Shown piece after piece: positions 53,612 through 62,348 of a stretch of 64,000 nucleotides of DNA (position 1 is its first letter; the number at the start of each line of letters is the position of its first letter). The translations under genes and the position numbers were made by a program. Under the pieces are notes generated by a model, which saw nothing but the letters and a program-made list of their open reading frames with translations, did not search any database and was not told the origin of the DNA. Source of the stretch: Chitinivibrionales bacterium. GTDB taxonomy: Bacteria > Fibrobacterota > Chitinivibrionia > Chitinivibrionales > WJKA01. Where the stretch lies: positions 1 through 64,000 of the forward strand of contig WJLW01000127.1 in assembly GCA_014728295.1 (NCBI GenBank), in the 5' to 3' direction.

Positions 53612-54852
53612 AAATTCTCTATATTGCTCAGTATTTCAATACGCCCAAAATGAAAGGGGCCACGCGTCATTTTGAGATTGCACATTACTTGCTTGAAGCA
53701 GGGCACGAGGTTTACTTGGTGGCCAGTAATAAAGATACACGCTTGGGTTTTAAAGCCAGGTGGAAATATGAAATAGAATACGGTTTACACGTTTATCGAT
53801 ATCCGGTCCCGTTTGCAAATAAAATGAATTACTTAAAAAAGATTGTCTGCTTTATAATTTTCGGGATCCAGTCAGCTTTAAAGGCACGGTCGATACAGTG
53901 TGATGTAATTTTGGCAACGAGTACGCCCTTGACAATAGCTGTTCCAGCAATTGCTGCAATGGTAAGGCAAAAAGCCCCAATGGTATTTGAAGTCCGTGAC
54001 CTCTGGCCAGAGTTGCCTGTTGCTATAGGGGCCATTAAAAATCCAGTCTTAATAAAGATGGCACAGTGGCTTGAACGCCAGGCATATTTCCATGCGACAC
54101 GCATAATTGCTTTATCGCCTGGTATGAAAGATGGTGTTGTCAAGACCGGATATGCAGAGGAAAAAATCGAAATCATATCCAATATGTCACAATGCAGGCG
54201 ATTTGATGTGGATAGCAGCTCCGGTGCTGAATTTAGAAAACAATATGGCATTCCTGAGGATGCGGTACTCATCTTGTATGCCGGGACGTTGGGTGAGATT
54301 AATGGAGTTAGCTATATTGTAGAATTGGCGTGCGAAATGCGAAAATTTGATTCCAGTATAATATTCTTTGTTCTTGGTGAGGGCAGAGACGAAGGATTGA
54401 TCAAACGCAATGCCATAGCTGCTGGGGTAGCCGAAAAGAATTTATTCATAAGACCGCGTATAGAAAAGGAACAAATACCTTATGCCTTTAATGCTGCGAC
54501 ATTGACGTGTTCCTTTTTTATCAACCTCAGAGAAATGTGGTCGAATTCGGCTAATAAGTTTTTTGACTCGCTGGCGGCAGGACGGCCGATCATTTTAAAT
54601 TATAGAGGGTGGCAAGCTGAAATAATAGACAAGCATGATGCGGGAATAGTGATTCCAAACAATGATGCTGATAGCGCGACCCAGAAGATATGGAATAAAA
54701 TCAAGCAGCCTAACTGGTTAGATCAAGCTGGCAAAAAAGCCAGAAGAGTTGCTGTTGAGCAATTCGACCGCGATACTCTGGTTAAAAAAGTGGAACATAC
54801 GCTGATAAAAGCCAGACAAGAGGGTATGGCAACAGAAAAGCTGATTGTATGA
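53608..54852 (+). CDS. GT4 glycosyltransferase (WcaI/WbuB-like)
   Basis: 414 residues with the GT-B fold of family GT4: ILYIAQYFNTPKMKGATRHFEIAHYLLEAGHEV at the front, EVRDLWPELPVAIG, IALSPGMKDGV, ILYAGTLGEINGVSYIVELA, and the C-terminal FFDSLAAGRPIILNYRGW. This set is characteristic of WbuB/WcaI-type transferases, often using UDP-L-FucNAc. It overlaps the sulfotransferase-like gene by 4 bases. Confidence 0.9.
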   Translation: MKILYIAQYFNTPKMKGATRHFEIAHYLLEAGHEVYLVASNKDTRLGFKARWKYEIEYGLHVYRYPVPFANKMNYLKKIVCFIIFGIQSALKARSIQCDVILATSTPLTIAVPAIAAMVRQKAPMVFEVRDLWPELPVAIGAIKNPVLIKMAQWLERQAYFHATRIIALSPGMKDGVVKTGYAEEKIEIISNMSQCRRFDVDSSSGAEFRKQYGIPEDAVLILYAGTLGEINGVSYIVELACEMRKFDSSIIFFVLGEGRDEGLIKRNAIAAGVAEKNLFIRPRIEKEQIPYAFNAATLTCSFFINLREMWSNSANKFFDSLAAGRPIILNYRGWQAEIIDKHDAGIVIPNNDADSATQKIWNKIKQPNWLDQAGKKARRVAVEQFDRDTLVKKVEHTLIKARQEGMATEKLIV

Positions 54853-55793
54853 TAGGTATTCAACAACTGATAGGAAAAGTTGCTCAGCAAGTTCCGCTAT
54901 TTTGGTTGCAAAGAATTGAATCCGTGGTTTACAATAGAAACAGACCAGGTAAAATAAATTTAGTTGCCATTGTAGGACCTCCGCGTATTGGATCAACATT
55001 GGCATACTTGATACTGGCGAAGGCATTCGATATTTATTATATCTCAAATGTAGAGCATGTCTTTTATCAGCTTCCTTATCTTGCTTATAAGATAAGAGAA
55101 CGAATCGGAGCAAATAATACTGGAGCGTATCAGTCTGATCTGGGGTTCGTAAAGGGGTTAAGGTCGCCTGCAGAAGCAAATATGTTCTGGGAATACTGGT
55201 TTGATTACTCAATAAACCAAAAAAATCCCAAAACAATGAATCGGAAGCTTGACTATATTCTTAATTCTCTAAAGTATAATTCTCTCAGGCATTCCAATAC
55301 GCTGCTATCTGCATGGACTGCTCACGCATTTTTTATAATGCAGGATCAGCATTTTTTCGACAATTGTTTGTTTGTCAATTTAAAAAGGGAAATAATTGAT
55401 GTTGCTGTATCTATGTATTGCGCTCGAATCAGAAGAAATGGCAATCCGAATAAGTGGATGTCCCTCAAGCCGGCAAAAGCTTATTTGTATGAAAATCATA
55501 ACCCCTATTTGCAGATCGCCGCTCAAATAAGATATACTTGGGAAGCAATAGAAACTGCCAAAATGCAAGGGGCAAATATTATTGATTATGAATATAAAGA
55601 TATCTGTTCATCGCCACAGACATTTATAAATATGATATTTAGAGAGGCGAGGTCTCGCAATATTGAAATGCGATTTAATCAGAATGGTCAAATCCCGAGA
55701 CAATTTAAATATCACTCTTATAAAGACGATGAGAAAAATATGCAGCTAATTAAGAATTTTGAAGAAGCATTTGAGCAACTTAATAATGGCTAA
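54849..55793 (+). CDS. Sulfotransferase-family protein
   Basis: 314 residues. The P-loop-like PAPS 5'-phosphosulfate motif VGPPRIGSTLAYLIL is near residues 41-55, and LKREIIDVAVSMYCAR near 178 fits the 3'-phosphate-binding helix. The rest (ANMFWEYWF, RYTWEAIETAK, IIDYEYKDICSSP) follows the sulfotransferase pattern. It may sulfate a sugar of the glycan, using PAPS. No PAPS synthase is in the window. Its last 8 bases overlap the next gene. Confidence 0.8.
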   Translation: MIGIQQLIGKVAQQVPLFWLQRIESVVYNRNRPGKINLVAIVGPPRIGSTLAYLILAKAFDIYYISNVEHVFYQLPYLAYKIRERIGANNTGAYQSDLGFVKGLRSPAEANMFWEYWFDYSINQKNPKTMNRKLDYILNSLKYNSLRHSNTLLSAWTAHAFFIMQDQHFFDNCLFVNLKREIIDVAVSMYCARIRRNGNPNKWMSLKPAKAYLYENHNPYLQIAAQIRYTWEAIETAKMQGANIIDYEYKDICSSPQTFINMIFREARSRNIEMRFNQNGQIPRQFKYHSYKDDEKNMQLIKNFEEAFEQLNNG

Positions 55794-56703
55794 ACAGAAT
55801 ACAAAGCATATAGAGTTTACTGATGTTGCTTTAGCCAGTGCTGATATTGAATCGTATTGTACTTGCTTGCAGGGGACTGTTTATAATGGCTTCTGGTGGT
55901 ATCTCGAAAGCTCTTCAGGAAAAAAGCGGTTTTCGTTACCATTCAGGACGGAAGATGGTACCTGGTGGTACCAGGTTAAGCCGGGACTTTGCTGGCCAGT
56001 TGATGTATTAACACAGGTGGCGAAAAGGCCGAGGCTGCCGTTAGTCAAATCGTATCTTGGTTTTCAATGCACGGCTGGTAAGGGATTGAGGAACTCAGTG
56101 CAAATTATAAATACAATCGAGGATATATCACTCTATTCTGAAAAGTATATAAATTCAAAAAGAAGGGGGAAAATTAGAAAAGGCTCTCGCATGTGTGACA
56201 TCGAATTAATTAAAAGTATAGATTATGACTTGGTTGCAGGAGCTGCTGGCTTGTGGAACGATTTTGTAAAGCGTACAGGATGGAAGAAGCCTTTGTCGCA
56301 AGAGTTCTTTTCTAAAAGCTGGGGGGAGTTACTCTCTTTGCCCGGCTCGAATATTATGATTGCGAGAAGCAAAGAGGATAGAATGATCGCCGGTTTTCTC
56401 ATTTCAAAATTGCTGGGCGACACAGCATTCATTGATACTATTGCTAGTGATTCGAAATATCTATCGCATAATGTTAATGACATTATGATGTATTCATTTA
56501 TCAATTCTGCAAAAAAAGTTAATGGTATTACTAAAGCACATTATGCAATTAAATCATATGATGATAAGCTGGAGACATTTAAAAAGAGTATTGGATTCAC
56601 AGAATCCGTTTATCCATCACTAACTCATTTGCGACCGGGAGTTGGAATGCTGCTGAAATTGCTGAGTCCCCGTAACTACAATCGCCTTTATGGCAAATTT
56701 TAA
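55786..56703 (+). CDS. FemAB/GNAT-like acyltransferase
   Basis: 305 residues from the ATG at 55786. A GNAT-like pair of domains is suggested by NSKRRGKIRKGSR (the basic helix before the central region), NIMIARSKEDRMIAGFLISKL with DTAFIDTIASDSKYLSHNVNDIMMYSFI, and the final YDDKLETFKKSIGFTESVYPS. FemAB-type proteins in glycan clusters are thought to add amino acids or acyl groups. No exact function can be given. The start lies inside the sulfotransferase 3' end. Confidence 0.68.
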   Translation: MAKQNTKHIEFTDVALASADIESYCTCLQGTVYNGFWWYLESSSGKKRFSLPFRTEDGTWWYQVKPGLCWPVDVLTQVAKRPRLPLVKSYLGFQCTAGKGLRNSVQIINTIEDISLYSEKYINSKRRGKIRKGSRMCDIELIKSIDYDLVAGAAGLWNDFVKRTGWKKPLSQEFFSKSWGELLSLPGSNIMIARSKEDRMIAGFLISKLLGDTAFIDTIASDSKYLSHNVNDIMMYSFINSAKKVNGITKAHYAIKSYDDKLETFKKSIGFTESVYPSLTHLRPGVGMLLKLLSPRNYNRLYGKF

Positions 56704-56705
56704 GC

Positions 56706-57362
56706 TTGATATATTACAAATTTGCTGCAAAACGTACTTGTGATATTATAATATCCGCCTTCGGTTTGTTCATTTTATCCGGCCCTTTTGCGCTTATTGC
56801 TTTAATTGTAAAGCTAAGCTCCAAAGGGCCGGTGTTTTATAAGCAATTGCGTGTCGGAAGATACGGTAAATGTTTTTACATATACAAATTTAGGTCGATG
56901 TACATCGATTCTGATATAAAAGGAAGCATTACCTCATCCAGAGACGCCCGGATAACTTCGGCAGGTCGGATATTAAGAAAGCTAAAGCTTGACGAGTTGC
57001 CCCAGCTTTGGAATGTGCTTGTGGGGGAAATGTCATTTGTGGGGCCGCGCCCGGATGTTCGAGGATATGCTGATGCCCTGGAGGGAGAAGACAGAATAAT
57101 TCTTGATTTCTTACCTGGTATTACCGGCCCCGCTACACTTTGCTTCAGGAATGAAGAGAAGTTGTTATCCCAAGCTGAAAATGTACAAGACTTCAATGAC
57201 AATTATCTCTGGCCTCGCAAAGTCAGCCTGAACAGGAAATATTGTCAGAATTGGTCCTTCGGAAAAGACCTTGGCTATATTCTTATAACATTTTTACCGT
57301 TCCTGAACTGTATCCTGCATTTAGTCCCACAACAAGATAACATAGAACCAAAGAATGACTAA
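56706..57362 (+). CDS. Initiating sugar-phosphate transferase (PglC/WcaJ-like)
   Basis: 218 residues from a TTG. One N-terminal membrane helix (IIISAFGLFILSGPFALIALIV) is followed by the polyprenyl-phosphate hexose-1-phosphate transferase core: KGPVFYKQLRVGRYGK, FYIYKFRSMYIDSD, RKLKLDELPQLWNVLVGEMSFVGPRPDV. It transfers a sugar phosphate from UDP-sugar to undecaprenyl phosphate, starting the repeat unit. The short form matches PglC, which uses UDP-diNAcBac; the DegT and dehydratase genes downstream fit such a substrate. Confidence 0.92.
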   Translation: MIYYKFAAKRTCDIIISAFGLFILSGPFALIALIVKLSSKGPVFYKQLRVGRYGKCFYIYKFRSMYIDSDIKGSITSSRDARITSAGRILRKLKLDELPQLWNVLVGEMSFVGPRPDVRGYADALEGEDRIILDFLPGITGPATLCFRNEEKLLSQAENVQDFNDNYLWPRKVSLNRKYCQNWSFGKDLGYILITFLPFLNCILHLVPQQDNIEPKND

Positions 57363-58491
57363 TCCAAATAGAATTTACTTATCGGCTCCTCATCTTAATG
57401 GCACAGAGATACAGTACGTAAAGAAAGCTTTTGCCTCGAATTGGATTGCGCCTGTAGGCCCGGATTTATCGGCATTCGAGCAGGAAGTATGCAATTACAC
57501 CGGGGCGAAGTATGCAGCCGCATTAAGCTCGGGCACAGCGGCTCTTCATCTGGCGCTTAAGATTGCTGGCGTCAGCGAAGGTGATGACGTGCTTTGTTCG
57601 ACCTTTACTTTCGCCGGCAGTGTTTTCCCGATCATGTATCTGGGCGCAGCACCCGTATTCGTCGACAGCGATCTCCTGACCTGGAATATGGACCCATTGC
57701 TGCTTGAACAGGCTATTCAGGATAAAGCGCGAAAGGGAAAGAAGCCGAAAGCTGCAGTCATAGTGCATCTATATGGACAAAGCGCAAATATGGATGCGTT
57801 ACTGGCAATATGCAATAAGTACGAAGTTGCAGTTGTTGAGGATGCCGCGGAATCGATGGGCGCTTATTACCGTGGCAAACACACGGGAACCATTGCGCCT
57901 TTAGGTGTTTTTTCATTTAACGGCAATAAAATTATCACAACATCCGGCGGCGGTATGCTCGTGGGGCAAGATAAAGATAATATCGATATCGCCCGGTATT
58001 ATTCTACGCAATCGAGAAAGCCTGCAGCTCACTACGAGCATGAGGAAATTGGATATAATTATCGCATGAGCAATATTGTGGCGGCAATTGGGCGCGGGCA
58101 ATTGATTACTCTGGAAGAGCGGGTAAAACGCAAGCGCGAGATATTTGACTACTATTATGAAAAATTAGGCCAGGTTTCCGGTGTGTCGTTTATGCCGGAA
58201 GCAGATTATGGTCGCGCAAACAGGTGGCTATCATGTTTGACGATAGATCCTGAATTTTCTGGCTGCACGCGTGAAGATGTTCGCCTTGCATTAGAATGTG
58301 AAAATATTGAAAGCCGTCCTCTGTGGAAGCCGATGCACTTGCAGCCGGTTTTTCGGAAATATTCTGTTTATCTGAACGGGGTGTCTGAAAAGCTTTTCAA
58401 GACTGGCCTTTGTTTGCCTTCTGGTACTTCCTTAAGCTCTGATCAATTAGAGCGCATTACCAGATGCATTATGACTGCCATTAAAGTATAA
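57355..58491 (+). CDS. DegT/DnrJ/EryC1 aminotransferase (PglE-like)
   Basis: 378 residues: SSGTAALHLALKIAGV, DDVLCSTFTFAGSVFPIMYLGAAPVFVDSD, VEDAAESMGAYYRG and the PLP lysine in GVFSFNGNKIITTSGGGML. This SFNGNK form is typical of PglE-like UDP-4-amino-sugar transaminases. It overlaps the PglC-like gene by 8 bases and precedes a PglF-like dehydratase, completing a C-E-F order. Base composition begins to rise in G+C here. Confidence 0.92.
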   Translation: MTNPNRIYLSAPHLNGTEIQYVKKAFASNWIAPVGPDLSAFEQEVCNYTGAKYAAALSSGTAALHLALKIAGVSEGDDVLCSTFTFAGSVFPIMYLGAAPVFVDSDLLTWNMDPLLLEQAIQDKARKGKKPKAAVIVHLYGQSANMDALLAICNKYEVAVVEDAAESMGAYYRGKHTGTIAPLGVFSFNGNKIITTSGGGMLVGQDKDNIDIARYYSTQSRKPAAHYEHEEIGYNYRMSNIVAAIGRGQLITLEERVKRKREIFDYYYEKLGQVSGVSFMPEADYGRANRWLSCLTIDPEFSGCTREDVRLALECENIESRPLWKPMHLQPVFRKYSVYLNGVSEKLFKTGLCLPSGTSLSSDQLERITRCIMTAIKV

Positions 58492-58565
58492 TTGTCATTT
58501 GGCGGTATCTACATGAACAAAACAGGCCATAACTTTATTTATTTGACTGAGCTTTGGTTGAGAAT

Positions 58566-60452
58566 ATGAAAGTTCCTTTCCCGAGTGTAATTGTACGTAA
58601 TCGCTTAGCGATAATTATCTTGCTGCATGCAATCTTTGCGGCAGGTTCGTTGTGTTTTTCATTTTTGCTACGGTTTGATTTTACGTTAGGGATAGAGCCA
58701 TATCCTATGTTGTTCTTTTTATCTCTGCCGATCAACATAGCAATTTTTCTGGCATTCTCCGGAGTATTCAACTTATACCAGGGGATTTGGAGATACGTAA
58801 GTGTGGAGGATTTAAAGGATATCGTTGCTGCGTCGGCATTAGCATCTTTAGTGTTCATGTTCATTATCATATTTAGTGGCAAATTTGAGGGCTATCCCCG
58901 TTCCATTTACGTAATGAATTTTGCATTTTTTGTGATTTTCAGTGGCGGCACAAGGTTTACAATTCGCGTTTTTCGTGAATCATTCGCACCGCAGAGTGAC
59001 ACTGCCAAAAACGTCCTTATCATCGGCGCTGGCAGTGCCGGGAACGATGTTGTCAAGGCCCTTAAAACGGCCAAACTCAAAGATTATGTTCCGGTTGGCT
59101 TCATAGACAGAGACAAATCTACGCACGGAAAGCGCATGCAGGGCTTGAAAGTGCTGGGGGATTTGAAGTCGATGAAGTCGCAAATCAAAAAGCACCGGGT
59201 CCACGAAGTCTTCATTGCCATTCCCGAAGCCACCAATCGGACCGTAAAAGAGATCATGCAAGCCGCCAAAATTCCCGAATGGGAAGTTAAATTCAAGATC
59301 GTCCCTTCCATGATGGACATTATGAGCGGCAAGTTGCGCATAAACCAGATACGGGATGTGTCGATCAACGATTTGCTCAGCCGGCCGAACATTACGCTGG
59401 ACGACACGCATGTGCGCAAGCAATTAACGGCAAAGACCGTGCTGATTACGGGCGCCGGCGGCTCGATCGGCAGCGAGATTTGCTACCAGGTTGCTGCGTA
59501 CAAGCCGGCGCGCATGATACTTCTTGACGCGGGGGAGGAAAATGCGTATCACATCGATCAGGGGATAAAGAAACGACACAGTGATGAGGTTGCCATTCAT
59601 ACCGTCGTCGGCAATATCGCCGATAATGGGTTTATGGATTTGCTGTTACGCGAGCATAAGGTCGACTTCATCTTCCATGCGGCGGCTTATAAGCATGTGC
59701 ATTTGATGGAATGGAATCCGCTTGCCTGTATCAAGAATAATGTGATGGCTACGGCAAACCTGGCAGCGTATGCGGAGCGATATGGCGTCAAGCAATTTGT
59801 CATGATCTCGACGGATAAGGCAGTGAATCCGCGTGGATTGATGGGTATCTCCAAGCGTATTGCCGAGCGTGTCGTGCTGGAGCGTGATCCGTCCGGGACG
59901 TTGTTCAATGTCGTGCGGTTCGGCAATGTGCTGGGCTCGAGTGGAAGCGTAATTCCACACTTCCAGAGACTGATTCGGGAAGGCGGCCCCATAACGGTGA
60001 CCAGCCCGGAGGCAAAACGTTACTTTATGTCGATTCCCGAGGCCGTACAGCTTGTGCTGCAGGCGTCAACGTTGAATCAGTCAAACACGATTTTTCTACT
60101 TGATATGGGAGAGCCGGTGTTTATTGCCGATCTTGCGAAGAATTTGATTGAGCTTTCCGGATTGAAAGTCGGGGAGGATATTGAGATCGAGTATACCGGT
60201 TTGCGGGCGGGGGAAAAGCTGTTTGAAGAGTTGTTGACAGAAAGCGAAGATATCGTTAAGACGCCCTTTGAAAAAATTCGCATGCAGAAGAACAAGAATT
60301 TTGATCCGGATAAGGTGAATAAGTTTGTGCATGATTTGCGGACGATTGTCGAGTTGGGAAATGTCAAGACGCTCTATGATAATATGAGTGACCTGGTTCC
60401 GGAAATGACGGGGCCGGATTTTAAGGAGTTTCGGGAGAATATGTTTGCGTAG
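58566..60452 (+). CDS. PglF/CapD-type membrane UDP-GlcNAc 4,6-dehydratase
   Basis: 628 residues from the ATG at 58566. Four N-terminal membrane helices (about 10-125) precede a first Rossmann segment (VLIIGAGSAGNDV, near 152) and the dehydratase domain: VLITGAGGSIGSEICYQV near 292, AAAYKHVHLMEWNP, MISTDKAVNPRGLMGISKR and VRFGNVLGSSGSVIPHF. The family makes UDP-4-keto-6-deoxy-HexNAc for PglE-type transaminases. The first 400 bases are A+T-rich and the rest is G+C-rich, so the island edge may fall inside the gene. Confidence 0.93.
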   Translation: MKVPFPSVIVRNRLAIIILLHAIFAAGSLCFSFLLRFDFTLGIEPYPMLFFLSLPINIAIFLAFSGVFNLYQGIWRYVSVEDLKDIVAASALASLVFMFIIIFSGKFEGYPRSIYVMNFAFFVIFSGGTRFTIRVFRESFAPQSDTAKNVLIIGAGSAGNDVVKALKTAKLKDYVPVGFIDRDKSTHGKRMQGLKVLGDLKSMKSQIKKHRVHEVFIAIPEATNRTVKEIMQAAKIPEWEVKFKIVPSMMDIMSGKLRINQIRDVSINDLLSRPNITLDDTHVRKQLTAKTVLITGAGGSIGSEICYQVAAYKPARMILLDAGEENAYHIDQGIKKRHSDEVAIHTVVGNIADNGFMDLLLREHKVDFIFHAAAYKHVHLMEWNPLACIKNNVMATANLAAYAERYGVKQFVMISTDKAVNPRGLMGISKRIAERVVLERDPSGTLFNVVRFGNVLGSSGSVIPHFQRLIREGGPITVTSPEAKRYFMSIPEAVQLVLQASTLNQSNTIFLLDMGEPVFIADLAKNLIELSGLKVGEDIEIEYTGLRAGEKLFEELLTESEDIVKTPFEKIRMQKNKNFDPDKVNKFVHDLRTIVELGNVKTLYDNMSDLVPEMTGPDFKEFRENMFA

Positions 60453-60497
60453 TTGATATAAAATATACGCATAGTGCCTGGAATCACTACATAATAA

Positions 60498-60524
60498 TGA
60501 ATTCCCGACTCCACGGCAATGACA
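60498..60524. repeat. REP-like palindrome (reverse orientation)
   Basis: On the minus strand it begins TGTCATTGCCG and ends CGGGAATTCA, giving a hairpin with one mismatch. The core matches the elements near 22861 and 26814. Confidence 0.45.
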
Positions 60525-60604
60525 TGGCATTGAACTTCAAAGCTTCGGATTCTTCCGGCGGGCTGCTTAAGCGCTCAATGGGGCGCCTAAGCGCACATTC
60601 GAGC

Positions 60605-62146
60605 ATGAATAAAAATCGACTGCTGTTTGCAGTAATCACGGCCCTTCTGCTCCTCCAATTCCTCGGCCTCAACTTCGGCTTGCCGCAGCAGTACCATCCC
60701 GATGAATACTACATCAACATAAAAACCTTCCAATTATTCAACAGTCTGAAAAATCTTGCATTCGAAAAAGACAAATACATGCTTGGGATTCGCTGGGTGT
60801 ATTTTGCATCCTTTGTTGTGGTATTTGGAGTAGGCAGAGTTGTCGGGGCGTTTGAGTCGTTTGCCGATTATTACGCGCATTACTTTGCATTTGGGAATCC
60901 ATACGTCGACGGTGCTTCGCCGTGGTTTTACCTGCCGCCGAGATGCATTTCCTTTCTGTTTTATGTCGGGTGTATCGTACTGGTGTACTTCATTGCGAAA
61001 AAGCTGGCGGGCAGGGATGAGTATCGTCATTTCCCCTGGATCGTAACGTTGACGGCGGTTTTATTGCCGGGGGGCTATTTGTATTCGCATTATGGGACGC
61101 GTGAGTCGGCTACCTGCTTTTTCACGCTGCTGATGATATACCACGCGGGATGGCTATTTCGGCCCGAGAAATGGTCGAGTGTGCTTGCCGGCGGAATTTT
61201 GCTGGGGCTGGGCACCGGCATCAAAGAGAATGCCGGCATTTTCGTGGTGCTGTACGGCTTCAGGATGTTTTGGGCGATGAAAAAGGGGGTGTTGAGGTGG
61301 CCGCAACTGGCAGTGCACGGGGCAATCTTTACTGCAGCGACCTTCGGCGCTTTTTATCTGATCAATCCGCAACGTATTGCGCTAAGCAATGTGAATCGGG
61401 TCGTTGCGTTGTACCGCAAAAGTGAGGATCGAAGATTTACGGTCGAATATTCGGCAACGCATGGGGTGTATCCGCTGGCATTCATGCGGGAATTTTCACT
61501 GCCGGGAATTGTACTTCTGGTGATTGGCGCGATAGTCGCATGGGTGAAGAAGCCGCAGACGCGTCAGATTGCGCTCATCGTGCTGGGAACCTACATAGCA
61601 CTGGACTTTACCAAAGCTACCGGACTCAAGGCCGACCGCTATATCATGAATGTATTTCTGCCGTTTTTGCTGGTTGGCGCGACCGGGCTCTATGCCTGGT
61701 TGCAGAAGAAAAGATGGACGCGTTGGATGTGGGTGCTGCCGACGGTCGTATTGCTGTTTAACGGCAGGGAGTTGGCATCGATATTTCTCAATTTCAACGG
61801 GCATGATACGCGCAGGGTGGCCGGTGCGTGGATTGATAAGCATGTCCCGCGCTCGAGCAGAATTGCACGGGAGACGATTTACACGCCGTATCTCGATCCG
61901 GGGGAATATGACAGTGTGCATGTCGAATGGATCCTGGGGTTGCATGATCTCGATACGCTGCGTGCGCGTAAATTCGATTATCTGATAATCTCGCATCAAT
62001 TTCATTCCGGCTGGGCGTATGGCGAACATGTCAAGCAGAATTACGCAGCCTTCCTGCCGTATGCGGTAAAGAAATTCGATACCGCCTGGAGACCCCGCCT
62101 GAATAATTTCCACAGCCCGGCAATATGGGTATGCAAGATTCAATAA
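60605..62146 (+). CDS. GT-C membrane glycosyltransferase (GT39-like)
   Basis: 513 residues from the ATG at 60605. About 10 hydrophobic helices are present, and the acidic motif QYHPDEYY follows the first helix as in GT39/ArnT-type enzymes that use polyprenyl-phosphate sugars. A second charged loop (YSHYGTRESATCF) and KENAGIFVVLYGF are typical of the class. The C-terminal 130 residues are soluble and probably periplasmic. The frame is open to 60497, but the extra part overlaps a REP-like repeat and is not family-like. The target is unknown. Confidence 0.85.
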   Translation: MNKNRLLFAVITALLLLQFLGLNFGLPQQYHPDEYYINIKTFQLFNSLKNLAFEKDKYMLGIRWVYFASFVVVFGVGRVVGAFESFADYYAHYFAFGNPYVDGASPWFYLPPRCISFLFYVGCIVLVYFIAKKLAGRDEYRHFPWIVTLTAVLLPGGYLYSHYGTRESATCFFTLLMIYHAGWLFRPEKWSSVLAGGILLGLGTGIKENAGIFVVLYGFRMFWAMKKGVLRWPQLAVHGAIFTAATFGAFYLINPQRIALSNVNRVVALYRKSEDRRFTVEYSATHGVYPLAFMREFSLPGIVLLVIGAIVAWVKKPQTRQIALIVLGTYIALDFTKATGLKADRYIMNVFLPFLLVGATGLYAWLQKKRWTRWMWVLPTVVLLFNGRELASIFLNFNGHDTRRVAGAWIDKHVPRSSRIARETIYTPYLDPGEYDSVHVEWILGLHDLDTLRARKFDYLIISHQFHSGWAYGEHVKQNYAAFLPYAVKKFDTAWRPRLNNFHSPAIWVCKIQ

Positions 62147-62348
62147 GTTGTAGAAAGCGTAAGCAAGTGCCGCCGATGTGGGCGTCATCCCGGTAGGCTG
62201 TGAAAAGCATGCCGGTAAGCGCAACATCCCCCTGATATATTTTCGGTACGTTTCAAAGTGCAGTTGCGTGCCGTAAGTCCGGTTTTTTCGCTGTTGGAGC
62301 CGGCGGATACGAAACATATTCTTATATGTGTGAGAGTTGAGCCTGGAT
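62147..62348. other. Short intergenic region
   Basis: It holds a half REP-like core (GTCATCCCGG at 62184-62193). No gene or promoter is clear. Confidence 0.35.

Noticed and set aside
58501-58512. GGCGGTATCTAC resembling the RfaH ops element before the PglF-like gene
   Set aside because: Only 8 of 12 positions match the ops consensus, it lies at the far end of the operon, and a chance match is likely.
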